64,000 bases of DNA from Imbricaverruca yamaguchii (taxonomy: Eukaryota > Arthropoda > Thecostraca > Neoverrucidae). The DNA lies in assembly GCA_034440575.1 (NCBI GenBank), contig JAOTOL010001362.1, positions 673,501 through 737,500 on the forward strand. The letters run 5' to 3'. Within the stretch, counting starts at the first letter, position 1. Every line of letters starts with the position of its first letter. Of this stretch, positions 45,306 through 56,246 are shown piece after piece. The translations under genes were made by a program, and so were the position numbers. Below the pieces are notes generated by a model. That model saw nothing but the letters and a program-made list of their open reading frames with translations. It did not search any database and was not told the origin of the DNA.

Positions 45306-45547
45306 ATAGAATTCTGAGCTTTCAAGAGGAATGGAGGGCAATCTAGTGATAAGGCGCAGCAGGACGCAAGTGTGCTGCATGCCGCCTTTCCTTGGGAGGG
45401 GAATGGCGTTGCTTCTCCAGCGAAAGGGCAATTGTTCGTCGTCGCCTTCTTTACGTGATGTTCGCGAACAAAAAACAGTCCAGAACAGATGCTGCAGTCG
45501 GAACGGAGCAAAACTGGGCTCTTCATGTGCTCGGCTCGGTTATAAAC

Positions 45548-45763
45548 TTTGTAAACAGTTGCGCAGCCAGAATTTTCCTAAGGGTTAGACTCAGAATAAA
45601 AATGTGATGAAACAGAGAAAGCTTCCGGCGTGCGAAGCGCGTAGAAAATATATGGACTTCTGGAGAGAAAATATCAAAATGTCTCGTTTAATCTAGTGAA
45701 TTTGTGGATGCTAAGGAGGATCCGGGGGTCCCACGGCTCCTTGGCTGCGCCTCTGCTTATAGT
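45548..45763 (+). mobile_element. MITE family M1 (hAT-like), copy 2
   Basis: The element spans 45556-45755 (200 bp). The left end is CAGTTGCGCAGCCAGAATTT and the right end, on the minus strand, is CAGAGGCGCAGCCAAGGAGC, so the inverted repeats share CAG--GCGCAGCCA. Internal ATCAAAATGTCTCGTTTAAT and TAGTGAATTTGTGG match the copy at 60.2 kb. The flanking octamers no longer match (4 of 8), so the target duplication has decayed or the boundary is slightly off. Confidence 0.78.
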
Positions 45764-45936
45764 GGATCGGGAATGGTAGACCACCCGAGTAGCCTTGACA
45801 TCGAAAGACATGGACTTTTATCCTTTAATGTGGGCCGTTGGTCAGAGAGCAGGGCGAAAAATTAGTATTCCTGTGCTCCTTAGGGGAACAGTTATAGGAT
45901 AGTTATAGATAATAGTATTGAGTATAGTATGGAGTA
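45764..45936. other. Short unique spacer
   Basis: Nothing recognised. Confidence 0.35.
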
Positions 45937-45970
45937 TATTCTATACTATTATGGAGAATAGTATAGAATA
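45937..45970. repeat. AT-rich hairpin, 14-bp perfect arms
   Basis: TATTCTATACTATT (45937-45950) and its exact reverse complement (45957-45970) flank a 6-nt loop, within TATAGTAT-rich DNA (about 45895-45985). Confidence 0.85.
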
Positions 45971-47530
45971 CTTATAGTTTATATAAGAAAATAGAGAACA
46001 GGAGATGCGGTTGGCTTTGTGCGATTCGAACGAACACCTTAGGCATTGGAATACAATTTGCATGGCGATCTGGTTTTCAATTTAGCCGGGCTGGCATTGG
46101 ATTGCAGAACATTGGATTGATAAATAAAGCCAGGAGCGTTGACGCAAATCGAAGTAACATTATTGGGAAAATAATATTACTTCCAAGCCAACATTGGGGA
46201 GTGTGTGGGACGCCAATTAAATGCAAATCGACACCCATCATTGCAGCCATAACCATGCTGCTTAGGTGGCAACTTGTAGTCACCTGCTATTTCACATCAC
46301 CTCTCCATGCTTTCTTTCTGGCTCATTGCTTACCGCGTTTGGCGTCTTTCCCATTTGTATGTTGTGACCTGTAGTTTCCTGCGCGACCTCTATGTGACCC
46401 CGTGTGATGCTAAAGCGACCCCGGGCTATCCCTGCTTGACAAGTGTCCTCTCATGCGATCCATAGCTAGTTTCCATTTTGCCCCCGTGTGACCCCGATGT
46501 GACCCCCGAGTGACCTTGGACGACCCCGGAGTGCATCGCGGCCACTGACTGGACAGGTGCCCGGCGAGGGTGGTGCTCGCCTCTCGAGCCGCCTTATGTA
46601 AATCGCGGTGAGGAATGTCGAGCAGGTGCACACCGCCGCCGACCTGTTCTTGTGTGCGTCCGACGCGCCGTTGGGGGGAGGAGGGGGTGGGGGCAGGTAG
46701 GCGAGGGGAAGTCACGTGGGCGCTGCTTGAAACAAGGAGTCATGGTGAGTACCTGATTGTTCCGATGGGAACTCAATGCCACAGATGAATGATCATGTTC
46801 CAAATGTATACGATACGATATTGGCATACGATACATTGGCGTTACTAGCTTGCTACCTAGCTGAGGTGCTCCTGGGGCTACTTCTACTAATAATTAGTGG
46901 TGGCCTATCTGCAAAAAAAGACAAATAAAAAGATGCAAATAGTTATAGTGAACTGTAGGTGTGGAGAGTAATGACATGTATATTGGCATCCTGAGGCATT
47001 CCTAAGCTGGCTGTCCTAACTTTTGAATAGTTGGCGATGGGAAAACCCAATAGCAATCGAGCCTGTAACAGTGCGTGTAGCCAAATAGGATAGGCTGCTG
47101 CATACGAAACAGGGGTCGACATTAGGAAAAAAAGAGAAGAAAAAAGAGAATAAATGCAAAGATACAAACGTGTACGATAAATTGCTTGTGCATCACCGTA
47201 ATCGTTTTGCTTCACATATTCGCTACAGTGAATAACCATGACTGAATAAAACCCTAGGTAACCAGTACGGTTTGTCCATGCGCCAGATGCCCATGCGTGC
47301 CATGATCACTAGCTGCTACAGCATCGGATGTCAATGCGTGCCATGATCACTAGCAGCTGCAGTACTTCTCTATCGCTGCGGGCTTTCAGAGTGCACTGAT
47401 TCGAGCATCTCAGTCGAAACACACGACGTCCATATTTGTGAGATGTAAGGGCACCTGCCGTGCCGACGCCGAGGGCAGTCTGACCAATTTTACCATTTCA
47501 ACGTCAGTCATATAGAGTAAAATGGTAGTC
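45971..47530. other. Unique intergenic DNA
   Basis: Irregular GTGACCCCG repeats lie at about 46380-46530. A direct doublet of GCGTGCCATGATCACTAGC occurs at about 47294 and 47336. No gene or RNA is recognised. Confidence 0.45.
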
Positions 47531-47723
47531 AATGCACAGTTTATATGGCCGCTAAGCCCTAACAGGTAAAGAAGAAGACGACTAACCTTGATGAAGTAGA
47601 GGTAGATTACGCCGGACCAGCAAAGCCACTTCTGCTGGCATAATCTACTTCTGCCTCATCAAAGTTAGTTGGCTGCTTGCTCTTTGCGTGTTAGAGCTTA
47701 GCGGTCGTAGCGACTGTGCATTT
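47531..47723. mobile_element. Foldback element with inverted repeat arms of about 83 bp
   Basis: The left arm 47531-47613 starts AATGCACAGTTTATATGGCC and ends GGTAGATTACGCC. The right arm 47637-47723 is its reverse complement with roughly 15-20% mismatches and one or two small gaps. Between them is a 23-nt loop. CCGCTAAGC, CTAAC, TTGATGA and GTAGATTA are conserved in both arms. This is the architecture of a foldback MITE. No target duplication is obvious. Confidence 0.82.
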
Positions 47724-48268
47724 AATCACCGGCATGCCCTACAGCGACGTGGCGATCCACCAGCTTCAGGATAGTAGCTGGTGCAGCCGTAGGAGCTCAG
47801 ATGCAGTCCTGGTCCAAGGACCGGAGAATCGTTGCTGAGGACATGAGGAGGGTGCAGCGGATGGCAGCACGGGCGTCGGCATGGCTTTTGGATGGGGTCG
47901 GTGAGAGTGGTTTCAAGCCGAGTATTTTTCAGGCGCAAAACTGAAGTCATGGAAATGTGTGACATGCGTCCCCCACCTCCAGCCGTGGCGACGTCCATGA
48001 CTGTCAGTGGCACGGAAGCTGTCCAAAGTGTGGGGGGGGGGGGGGCGGCGCTGACCCTCTGGCCCCTGGTGACCGCACCCTTCCCATATATGGGCGCACT
48101 ATTGTCGTACCCTGCATCGAAACATGACCATGAATCAGAATGTCGTGTTGATGATTTCGAATTGAACTGAAATGAATGAGTAGAGGACATGTAGATAATT
48201 TGTTTTAATGAAAGAGCCGCTAAGCAACTGCTGACAGGGTCAGCGCAGTGCAAGAGAGAGGTGCAACA
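47724..48268. other. Unique intergenic DNA
   Basis: A G-run of about 14 lies at 48032-48045. No gene is recognised. Confidence 0.4.
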
Positions 48269-48472
48269 TATCAGCAGAGGCGGGGCGGATGGCTGAGTGG
48301 CTAAGGTGTCGGGCTATGGGTACCAAAGGTCCCGGGTTCGACTCTAGCGCCGCTCAGGACATTTCCCAATCCCGCGGCCCACCGGCGAAACAGTGTGAGC
48401 GGCGCCATTAGCCGTGACTGTGCATAAAGTGTGTCTGAACCAACCAATAAACAAACAAACAATATCAGCAGA
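48269..48472 (+). mobile_element. tRNA-derived SINE (family 1), full length, with 11-bp target-site duplication
   Basis: The element spans 48280-48461. The A box appears as TGGCTGAGTGG and the B box as GGTTCGACTC. The body AGGACATTTCCCAATCCCGC and the tail CTGAACCAACCAATAAACAA match the copy at 36.5 kb with only a handful of differences. Direct repeats ATATCAGCAGA lie at 48269-48279 and 48462-48472. Confidence 0.94.
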
Positions 48473-49013
48473 TGCAGGCAATGCATGATCCAGATAGTGG
48501 TGAGTGCACGTCGCCAGTTTTGTCTGTTCGATTGCTCGCTCTCTGTGCCTGGAGGTGGGTGTGACGCCGTACTTTCGCCAGCCTTGCCGCCATGTACGCG
48601 TGTAAGCTTTATACAATCAGTGCCCGGAATCAAGACAAATCTTCCAAATCCGCGCGAGCACACAAACAAGATCGAGGCTGAATTGACCTCGCCAGATGGA
48701 CTGCGCGCTCTCGCTCGTTCTTTCGCTTCGCTGCGCTCACTCATTTGCTCCGTCTGAATAATTCAACAGGTCACATTGGGCACGCCGGCTTTGGAAATGA
48801 CACATCCAGAGAGCCGTAATACGGCGAATAACACGCGATAAACACATCCGCCTTTCTCCCCGGAGAGTAGTTGAGTGATCAGTACGAGAATACTGTATTA
48901 TTGGCGAAATACTCCACGTTTCGGCATCAGGCAAGGATCAACATGAAAAGCTACTTTAATATTCAACGGCTACAAGTTGAGAGTTCAGTTTCGCATTCGG
49001 TAGCCTTGATGTT

Positions 49014-49014
<1 letters not shown>
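48473..49014. other. Unique intergenic DNA
   Basis: No feature recognised. Confidence 0.4.
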
Positions 49015-49089
<75 letters not shown>

Positions 49090-49120
49090 CGTGTGTGCGT
49101 GTGTACATGTGTGTGTGCAT
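49015..49120. repeat. Microsatellite (TA)n about 31, followed by (GT)n
   Basis: An uninterrupted TA dinucleotide run extends from about 49018 to 49080. GTGTGTGCGTGTGTGCGTGT then runs to about 49120. Such compound AT/GT repeats are length-polymorphic and cruciform-prone. Confidence 0.97.
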
Positions 49121-49799
49121 ATATTTCTTGGTCAATCGTAATATTATTTCACATATCAGCATTTTATTACTCAGAATGGTCAGCAACAACATTATCAGTG
49201 TTATGTTGCTGCCAGGTTTTATCCCTGCATGATTCAGCCTTGCATGCGTCACAATATAGAGAGTAAATACACCTTGGAACAAATACCACAATGTCATGCA
49301 ACCACAGCAGATAGCCACATGTTCCTCAGAATTGGGAGATGGTCGACAGGGGCATAGGCAGCATTTTCTTCAGGAGGCCAGACATTGCGCATTTGGTTGT
49401 GCCTCTGGTAGACCGTAAAATAGAAATAGTCCAATTGCTTCCGATCTGGGCTTTCTGCTTATTTCTCTTTTCGTCGACAGGATACTTCTTGATAAGAAGT
49501 CTCGCTTACGATTGCCCAAACTGACCATAATGTAGTTTTAAATTGATACAATGTTCTTGGTCAGCCATTCTTGATCTTTTAATGGTGGTGCGGCGGCAAC
49601 AAGTTCGCCGCACACCGTTCGTGCACCTTCCATGGCATTGTGTACCTTCTACGGCATTGCATACCTTCCCTTGCAGCCTGCATGACAAGCTCCTGGATGT
49701 AGACAGCCAGCATCAACTTCATCTTCAAAAACTGCAGTCTCCAGACGACCCCAAGGTAATCATTCCCCTACAATAGCGCAGTTTGGTGCTTCCTCCATC
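49121..49799. other. Unique intergenic DNA
   Basis: No gene or RNA recognised. Confidence 0.4.
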
Positions 49800-50420
49800 C
49801 TTGACAATGTTTCCTCCATCCTTCACTCCACTACGGCGGTGTCGCCTCTATTCCGGACTTCACTACGGGGGAGTCGTCTCCATCCTACCCTTCACTGCGG
49901 CGGTGTCGCCTCCATCCCACACCTCACTGCGGCGGTGTCGCCTCCATCCCACACTTCACTGCAGCGGTGTCGCTCCATCCGCACTTCACTACGGGGGTGT
50001 CGCCTCCATCCTACACCTCACTACGGCGGTGTCGCCTCCATCCCACACTTCACTGCGGCGGTGTCGCCTCCATCCCACACTTCACTGCGGCGGTGTCGCC
50101 TCCATCCTACACTTCACTGCGGCGGTGTTTCGCCTCCATCCCACACTTCACTGCGGCGGTGTCGCCTCCATCCCACACTTCACTGCGGCGGTGTCGCCTC
50201 CATCCCACACTTCACTGCGGCGGTGTCGCCTCCATCCCACACTTCACTGCGGCGGTGTCGCCTCCATCCCACACTTCACTGCGGCGGTGTCGCCTCCATC
50301 ACTGCGGCGGTGTCGCCTCCATCCTTCACTTCACTGCGGCGGTGTCGCCTCCATCCTACACTTCACTGCGGCGGTGTCGCCTCCATCACTGCGGCGGTGT
50401 CGCCTCCATCACCGGGTCGG
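49800..50420. repeat. Minisatellite, 32-bp unit, about 18 copies
   Basis: The core CACTGCGGCGGTGTCGCCTC is followed by CATCCCACACTT (GTCGCC at 50161 and 50193). Left-edge units are diverse (CACTACGGGGGTGTC, CACTGCAGCGGTGTC) and central units are nearly identical. Right-edge units lose the CCCACACTT part, giving 23-bp short units at about 50290 and 50385. Confidence 0.95.
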
Positions 50421-51124
50421 TGTCGCCTCGATCGCCGGCGCACGACTGTGCGGCCGGTCACGGCCGTGATCCGGCACGCCCGCGCCGAGGAGTGCGGGTC
50501 GCACAGACCCCACGCCGAGATCGGCCCGTGCACGGTTCTGAAGCGGCGCGAACCGGCCGCGGCGACACTGAGTGGTCGCCCCGGCCGGCGGGTGTCGGCC
50601 GAGTGTTACATCACTCTGCGTCAGGTGCGCCTCTCGTGAGAACGTCGTTGCGTCCCTTAACAGCTGCGATCTGTGCAGCATGCCTGCCCGGCATGCATTA
50701 TGCATGCAACGCTGCACGGGTCTCACCGTACACAGCTATTCATCCGCATCGCAATCGCTAATCACTGCGGGCCACGTGCTCCGCGGCCGGTGATTCAGAG
50801 CCGGCCAGCGCCGACCGCCCTGTCCGGCGTGTCCGGACGGACACGCGGACACACGGGGAGCGGACACGCGAACTTGCGGACATGCGGACGAATCGGCATC
50901 CGAACACGCGGATGCATTAGAAACGGACATACTAGCATGTGGACACGCGGACATCCGGACACGCGAATACGTGGGAAACGGACTCGCACACAGGTGATAC
51001 TCCCGACACACGTGAACATGCGGACACATAGAAGCAGAAACACACGGTTATGTGAACCCATGGACACACAGACATGTGGACTTCTGGACAAGCTAGCAGA
51101 AGGACAGAGGAGTAGACGATCAAA
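50421..51124. other. GC-rich unique DNA with degenerate GGACACGCG repeats
   Basis: From about 50818 to 51075, GGACACGCGGAC, GGACATGCGGAC and related 10-14-mers recur irregularly, an old disordered tandem repeat. The left part is unique. No gene is recognised. Confidence 0.55.
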
Positions 51125-51965
51125 CAGGCAGCCAGGCAGGGCAGGGAGGGTTGGCGGGCAGTCAGGCAGCCAGGCAGGCAGGCAGATGAGCGGACAGACA
51201 GGGCAGCCAGGGTTGCGGGCAGCCAGGCAGCCACACAGGGCTGGCAGGGTTGGCGGGCAGACAGACAGCCAGGCAGGGCAAGCAGGATTGGCGAGCAGAC
51301 AGACAGCCAGGCAGGGCAGACAGGGCTGGCGGGCAGACGGACAGCCAGGCAGGGCAGGCAGGGTTGGCGGGCAGACAGACAGCCAGGCAGGCAGGGTTGG
51401 CGGGCAGACAGACAGCCAGGCAGGGCAGGCAGGGTTGGCGGGCAGACAGACAGCCAGGCAGGGCAGGCAGGGTTGGCGGGCAGACAGACGGCCAGGCAGG
51501 GTTGGCGGGCAGACAGACAGCCAGGCAGGGCAACCAGCGTTGCGGGCAGCCAGGCAGCCACACAGGGCAGGCAGGGTTGGCGGACAGACAGACAGCCAGG
51601 CAGGGCTGGCGGGCAGACGGACAGCCAGGCAGGGCAGGCAGGGTTGGCGGGCAGACAGACAGCCAGGCAGGGCAGGCAGGGTTGGCGGGCAGACAGACAG
51701 CCAGGCAGGGCAGGGCAGGCAGGGTTGGCGGGCAGACAGACAGCCAGGCAGGGCAGGCAGGGTTGGCGGGCAGACAGACAGCCAGGCAGGGCAGGCAGGG
51801 TTGGCGGGCAGACAGACAGCCAGGCAGGCAGGCAGGGTTGGCGGGCAGACAGACAGCCAGGCAGGGCAGGCAGGGTTGGCGGGCAGACAGACAGCCAGGC
51901 AGGGCAGGCAGAGTTGGCGGGCAGACAGACAGCCAGGCAGGCAGGCAGGGTTGGCGGGCAGACAG
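51125..51965. repeat. Minisatellite, 38-bp unit, about 22 copies
   Basis: The core AGGGTTGGCGGGCAGACAGA is followed by CAGCCAGGCAGGGCAGGC (38-bp period, 51431 and 51469). Shortened 30-bp units lack one GGGCAGGC block. Two variant clusters with TTGCGGGCAGCCAGGCAGCC lie at about 51205-51240 and 51530-51560. The repeat is G/A-biased. Confidence 0.95.
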
Positions 51966-54384
51966 ACAGAGTCAAGCTGATGAGCCAACAGCACGCCATA
52001 ATAGTAGGCATACAACCGGGTAGACGGAAAGCCGGGCAAACAGACGGAAAGATGGATGGACCCGACGGCAAATGCAGACCAGGAATAATAGCGCACATTT
52101 GCTCTACTTGAGAACCACGATGATAACTTGTTTTTATACATTTTTTTTTCTCCTCAGTTTGTGATGGCAATTGAAATCAGTCGGAATTGTAGGTATCTGC
52201 TTCGGAGCACGTGAATAACTCGCTTTCCATTTGACAGCAGGTCCGGGTGGTGTTGATAGGGTTACTGTGGAATGTGCCCCAGTGGAAAAGCACAGCACAT
52301 TCAGCGAGACAAGGTGCGATGTTACGTTCCCAACACCCGTATACAAATTCCTGTATCCACATATGTTTGTCGTCCGATGGTTTACGCTGAAGTGGCCGCG
52401 CCTCGTTCGCGCTTAGGGTAGGAGGTGCTGCGAGGACGGTCGTGACCTCGCCGCTGACCCCGGTCACGACCCGGGCGCCCCGCCCCGACGCCAGACACGA
52501 CCATCTCGTTGCCGACATCGTCAGGGCGGGCCGGGCTCGGCTCTCGCGCACGTTCCCACAGCCACCGGGCGGCCGTCGCCGCCTTGGCGCTCGGCCCATC
52601 GGCCCCGCTGCACTCGGATATCGCTGCACCGATCGGCATGCGCTGCATTGGCCGCCGACAGCGCAGCGGTGGCGATCGCGGCGCGTCATCGGCGGCCGCA
52701 TCGGCGGCCGCAGGTGTGCGAGCGGCGCCCTGTGATTTCGCGCCGAGCCGAATGTGGCGCGTCACTGCGGCGAGCGCGGCGCGGCACAGGTGCGTCGTCA
52801 CCGCCGGTGGCGTTCCCACGGTGGAGGCGACATGGCCAGCGACTGGGCACTGCTCCGACGGCGGGCAGTCGACTGCAGACGACGGAGACCATGCTGCCTG
52901 CGCACACGACTGGACCAGGACTGGGAGGGGCACGGGATGCTAATTGACATAATGTGGGGAAGCTCTCTCGGAGATGGGAGATACGCGAGATTCTCGTTAG
53001 CATAAACGGCGAACTTCACGCCGATTAAGAAGATCGACCAGCATAATTAGACAGTATCGGCGCAATCTATCCCGATGGCGGCGTGTTATTCTTGGCTCCT
53101 CAAGTTCTTCAAATGACCATATCTCAATCACAATCTGCCTGTATCTACGCTGAAACCAGACTGAAGTGAAGGAAGAGCCCAGCCAGGTGTTACCATGGTG
53201 TTTTTTTCCTTGTGCCGTAGTCCCGCAGCTCTGGCGCGATTTCATAAAGTTCAACTTACATGGCACACCGTTGTGCACACATGTTGTTCCCAATACCCCC
53301 GCTTTTCATTGCCGGGAGAATGGGCTCTAATTGCTGTGGCCTGACGCTGCCCGTTTATTATGCCTGATGAGATCGGCGACAGCGCAATCACCTGTGGCAT
53401 CGTCAGGTGTCCTCGCAATATCACCCCCGCCACAAAACACCTCTGCTGGTAACTGTGGCCTCCGTACCCCCACCCCACATACTTGAGCGGTCCCATCGGC
53501 ACGGAGCCATTACCTTCACCTGTTCGGTACTTATCCTGACAGAGTGGTGCCACCTCCGTCTCTCGAGCACTCCTGTGGGCAGCCGAGTACTGATGCATCT
53601 CTTGAGCACAAACAAACGACCACCACCTCTGGCTGTTGGGCACTCAGCCAACTGTCGCACTAGATTCACCACCTGAGCACTACTGGAGACAGCGGGAAGC
53701 CATTTCATCGGGCATAGTAGCACATAGAGGCGGGCGGTGCACAAGCTGATGCAATGGCTACTACCATCACTGCGACACCATCTAACACCCTGACATGGCA
53801 CGTCCACACAGAGGCGTGAAATCAGCTCGTAATCCAGTCGCGGGTGATGTTGATGTTGGCCGCGGCTACCTTGGGCGACACGCGCACCTCAGGCTCACCT
53901 CTGGAAACGACACTCGCTGTCGGCGAGGCGACGTTTTTCGTCGCCGCTCGCCACATTGTCGCCGGACGGAGACGGGACGACCCCTCCTGTGGCTGTCGCG
54001 TTTTTGCCGACGCGGTGGCGGCGTCTTGTCGCGCTGCCGCCGATCTGCCGCGCGCCGGACAATACCTGTCGCGACGAGCGCTGCGCGGCAATCGGCGCGC
54101 GGCGAGAAGCGCGCGGCCGCACGTCGCGCGCTTTTTACCGCCGCCGCCGCCGCTGGGTAGTCTGCAGACGGCGGCGGCGGGGCGAGGTGGTGCTATCCCC
54201 CCCCTCTCAGGCGCCGTAAAAACTCCACCTCTGAACATGACGAGCGGCGTGAGGTCAAGGGCCAAAGGCTCCTGCTGTAAGTTAGATGCATTCGTTAAAA
54301 TCACATTTCAGGACAAGTCCACGCATTTTAAGAGACGTGCATTCAATTTGAAGAGGAGGTACGTCGTGTGTTGTTGTCGCGCGT
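51966..54384. other. Intergenic DNA, partly CpG-rich
   Basis: 52390-52920 and 53800-54220 are CpG-dense. 52990-53790 is of ordinary composition. Long overlapping antiparallel frames occur only in the GC-rich parts and show no recognised domain, so I call no gene. Confidence 0.45.
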
Positions 54385-54527
54385 TCACCTGGTCTCGTGT
54401 ACGGCGTCGCCGCTCTCTCACGCGGAATGGTCGAAGATGCAAAAGCTCGTGCGCTCAGCACGTCTCGAACCCGCGATCTTTCGGTTGCAGTGTAGACGCC
54501 TTGGCCACCACACCACCGACTTTCATC
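54385..54527 (-). mobile_element. Divergent SINE (family 2-like)
   Basis: Read on the minus strand, AACCGAAAGATCGCGGGTTC and GAGAC correspond to the family 2 B-box region. GCGTGAGAGAGCGGCGACGC with GTACACGAG corresponds to its tail (GCGTGAGAGATTGGCGACGC). Sequence between these blocks has diverged and no target duplication is visible, so this is an old copy. Confidence 0.72.
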
Positions 54528-54863
54528 GATTTAGACGATTCCCGGTACTCTACTGAAGCTCGAGACAAATGCGCCGTATTCAGCTTCTCCAGCGGATGCA
54601 GAAACTTCGGTTAGCAGCATTTCTCTAGTGTGGGCGCAACTTTTCCAGGGGGAGCCATATCCATATGACAACGCGGGCGTCATATGACGTTTTTCTCATC
54701 CCCCAGCTTAGGGGAGAGCGGGTGCATTCGCAATCCTAACCACGTGCGAATTAATTAGCGGTATCGAAATGTTGGTGCCGGGGGTCTTTAGTCACAGGGA
54801 CGCATTTTCACGCCTGATTTAGGCACCCTAGGTGTTCTATGTCACTCGAGTGCACCTGAAGGA
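54528..54863. other. Unique spacer
   Basis: Contains the small palindrome CATATGAC-GTCATATG at about 54663-54688. Nothing else recognised. Confidence 0.35.
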
Positions 54864-55050
54864 GAAATCGGTGCCGGGGGCCGCGGTCGCCCAGTCGGTA
54901 GGGCGTGGGACTCTTGATCGTAAGATCGTGGGTTCGAATTCCACAGCCGGTTAGATTACCGAGTCCACCCGCGACGAAAGGCTGGCGCGACGCCACGTGA
55001 TCTAGCAGTTCAATACATCGTAAAAGAACCCTACCCAAGGGAAATCGGTG
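54864..55050 (+). mobile_element. tRNA-Lys-like SINE (family 3), full length, with 10-bp target-site duplication
   Basis: The element spans 54874-55040. The head GCCCAGTCGGTAGGGCGTGG with GACTCTTGATCGTAAGATCG and the B box GGTTCGAATT (54931-54940) resembles tRNA-Lys(CTT). The tail has GCGACGCCACGTGATCTAGC, TCAATACATCGTAAAAGAAC and CCTACCCAAG. Direct repeats GAAATCGGTG lie at 54864-54873 and 55041-55050. The tail is alignable to families 1, 2 and 4, although the heads differ. Confidence 0.9.
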
Positions 55051-55530
55051 TCAAGTACGCCTTTATCGACAGGGGTGCCTTCGACGGTCCTCTAGGGCTT
55101 CTCTTTTTGATTTGTGATGGACGGGTCACATGCCACATGTGTCACTCTTGTGCATCCACCTCTGTTCAACTCTGGGGAACCAAGTTCAGGACACCAACCT
55201 CGGGAGACTGAAATAATTATGTTTGATGCGGATTGTTGTTCCATCTTTTAGATTACGGTAACTTTTTGGAGGCAGGAATTTGTTGATGTACCAAGCGGAG
55301 CCTTTCGCCAATGGAATCCCTGCATAACATCCACCAAATAGGATCTCGCAACAACCAATACGTGAATATAAGAGGCATCGTTCATATTTATGGTCTTTCC
55401 ATCCATAGAGTGAGGAGGACGCGCGCATTCTGTGTGTGAGATGAAGTCTGACGAACGTAACCGTGGATGTATATTTCATTTTTGAAGGATAACTGTGGAA
55501 CCTGAAGCCTGTCGAGTGTACCTGAAATTA
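55051..55530. other. Unique intergenic DNA
   Basis: No feature recognised. Confidence 0.4.
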
Positions 55531-55609
55531 AACATTGAACATTGTTGTTGTCATTGAGTTTAGAGGCGCATCGACTGCGTCGATCATGTAGCGCCCAACA
55601 TTGAACATT
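55531..55609 (-). mobile_element. Extreme 5'-truncated SINE tail (53 bp) with 13-bp target-site duplication
   Basis: The insert 55544-55596 on the minus strand reads GGGCGCTACATGATCGACGC, AGTCGATGCGCCTCTAAACT and a CAATGACAACAAC end. Perfect 13-bp repeats AACATTGAACATT lie at 55531-55543 and 55597-55609. It matches the tail at 44.88 kb and retains no tRNA-derived part. Confidence 0.9.
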
Positions 55610-56246
55610 TAACCCTATGGGAAAGCACCCATGAACATTTGCAGGGCCTGTTGCAATCAATGGAAGGCATCCATGAAAATTGATGCATTCTTCACCAATG
55701 AAAGTACCTATGATTCGATATGTGGATTTTTCATTGTGCGCTATGTTATACTGTTATATTGAGTATGTTGAATGATTGCCAGACTTGTGTCGTGCTGCGA
55801 ATGTTTGCGTTTACCTTCAGTTGCGCAGTTTTCCTTCACAATGAACGTCAGTGTAAAATCTGCCGAAAGAACCACTTAACAACCCTGCATTCTAGCCATT
55901 TATCCATTTGCGGCATAACAATGGATTAAATGAGAATTGAAATGCAGCTGGATGGTCACTTCTGCCGCTGCTGGAGATCTGGTGTATGTCGACGGGATGT
56001 CTGAACTCCTGGTTTTGTTCCCTGCTGTTAATTTTTCACTTCCACTGTTTAGTCTGCAAATGTCATGAAAATACAGACTTCGACCCCTGGCTTCATCAAA
56101 GATCCCCAGTCCTCATTTTTGCGTTTTTTCCGAGGTTGGAGCATCCATGGCGAAAATGTGCCAAATACATTTCTGATCATTTCAACCTGTGCCTCATTCA
56201 AGAGCACCGTTTTTTCTTCGTGAGCTTGCACTAACATGTGTCTCAG
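55610..56246. other. Unique intergenic DNA
   Basis: AT-rich single-copy sequence. No gene is recognised. Confidence 0.4.

Noticed and set aside
46015..46060. Possible tRNA-like B box (minus strand, GTTCGAATCGC)
   Set aside because: No A box at the right distance, no tail motif and no target duplication.
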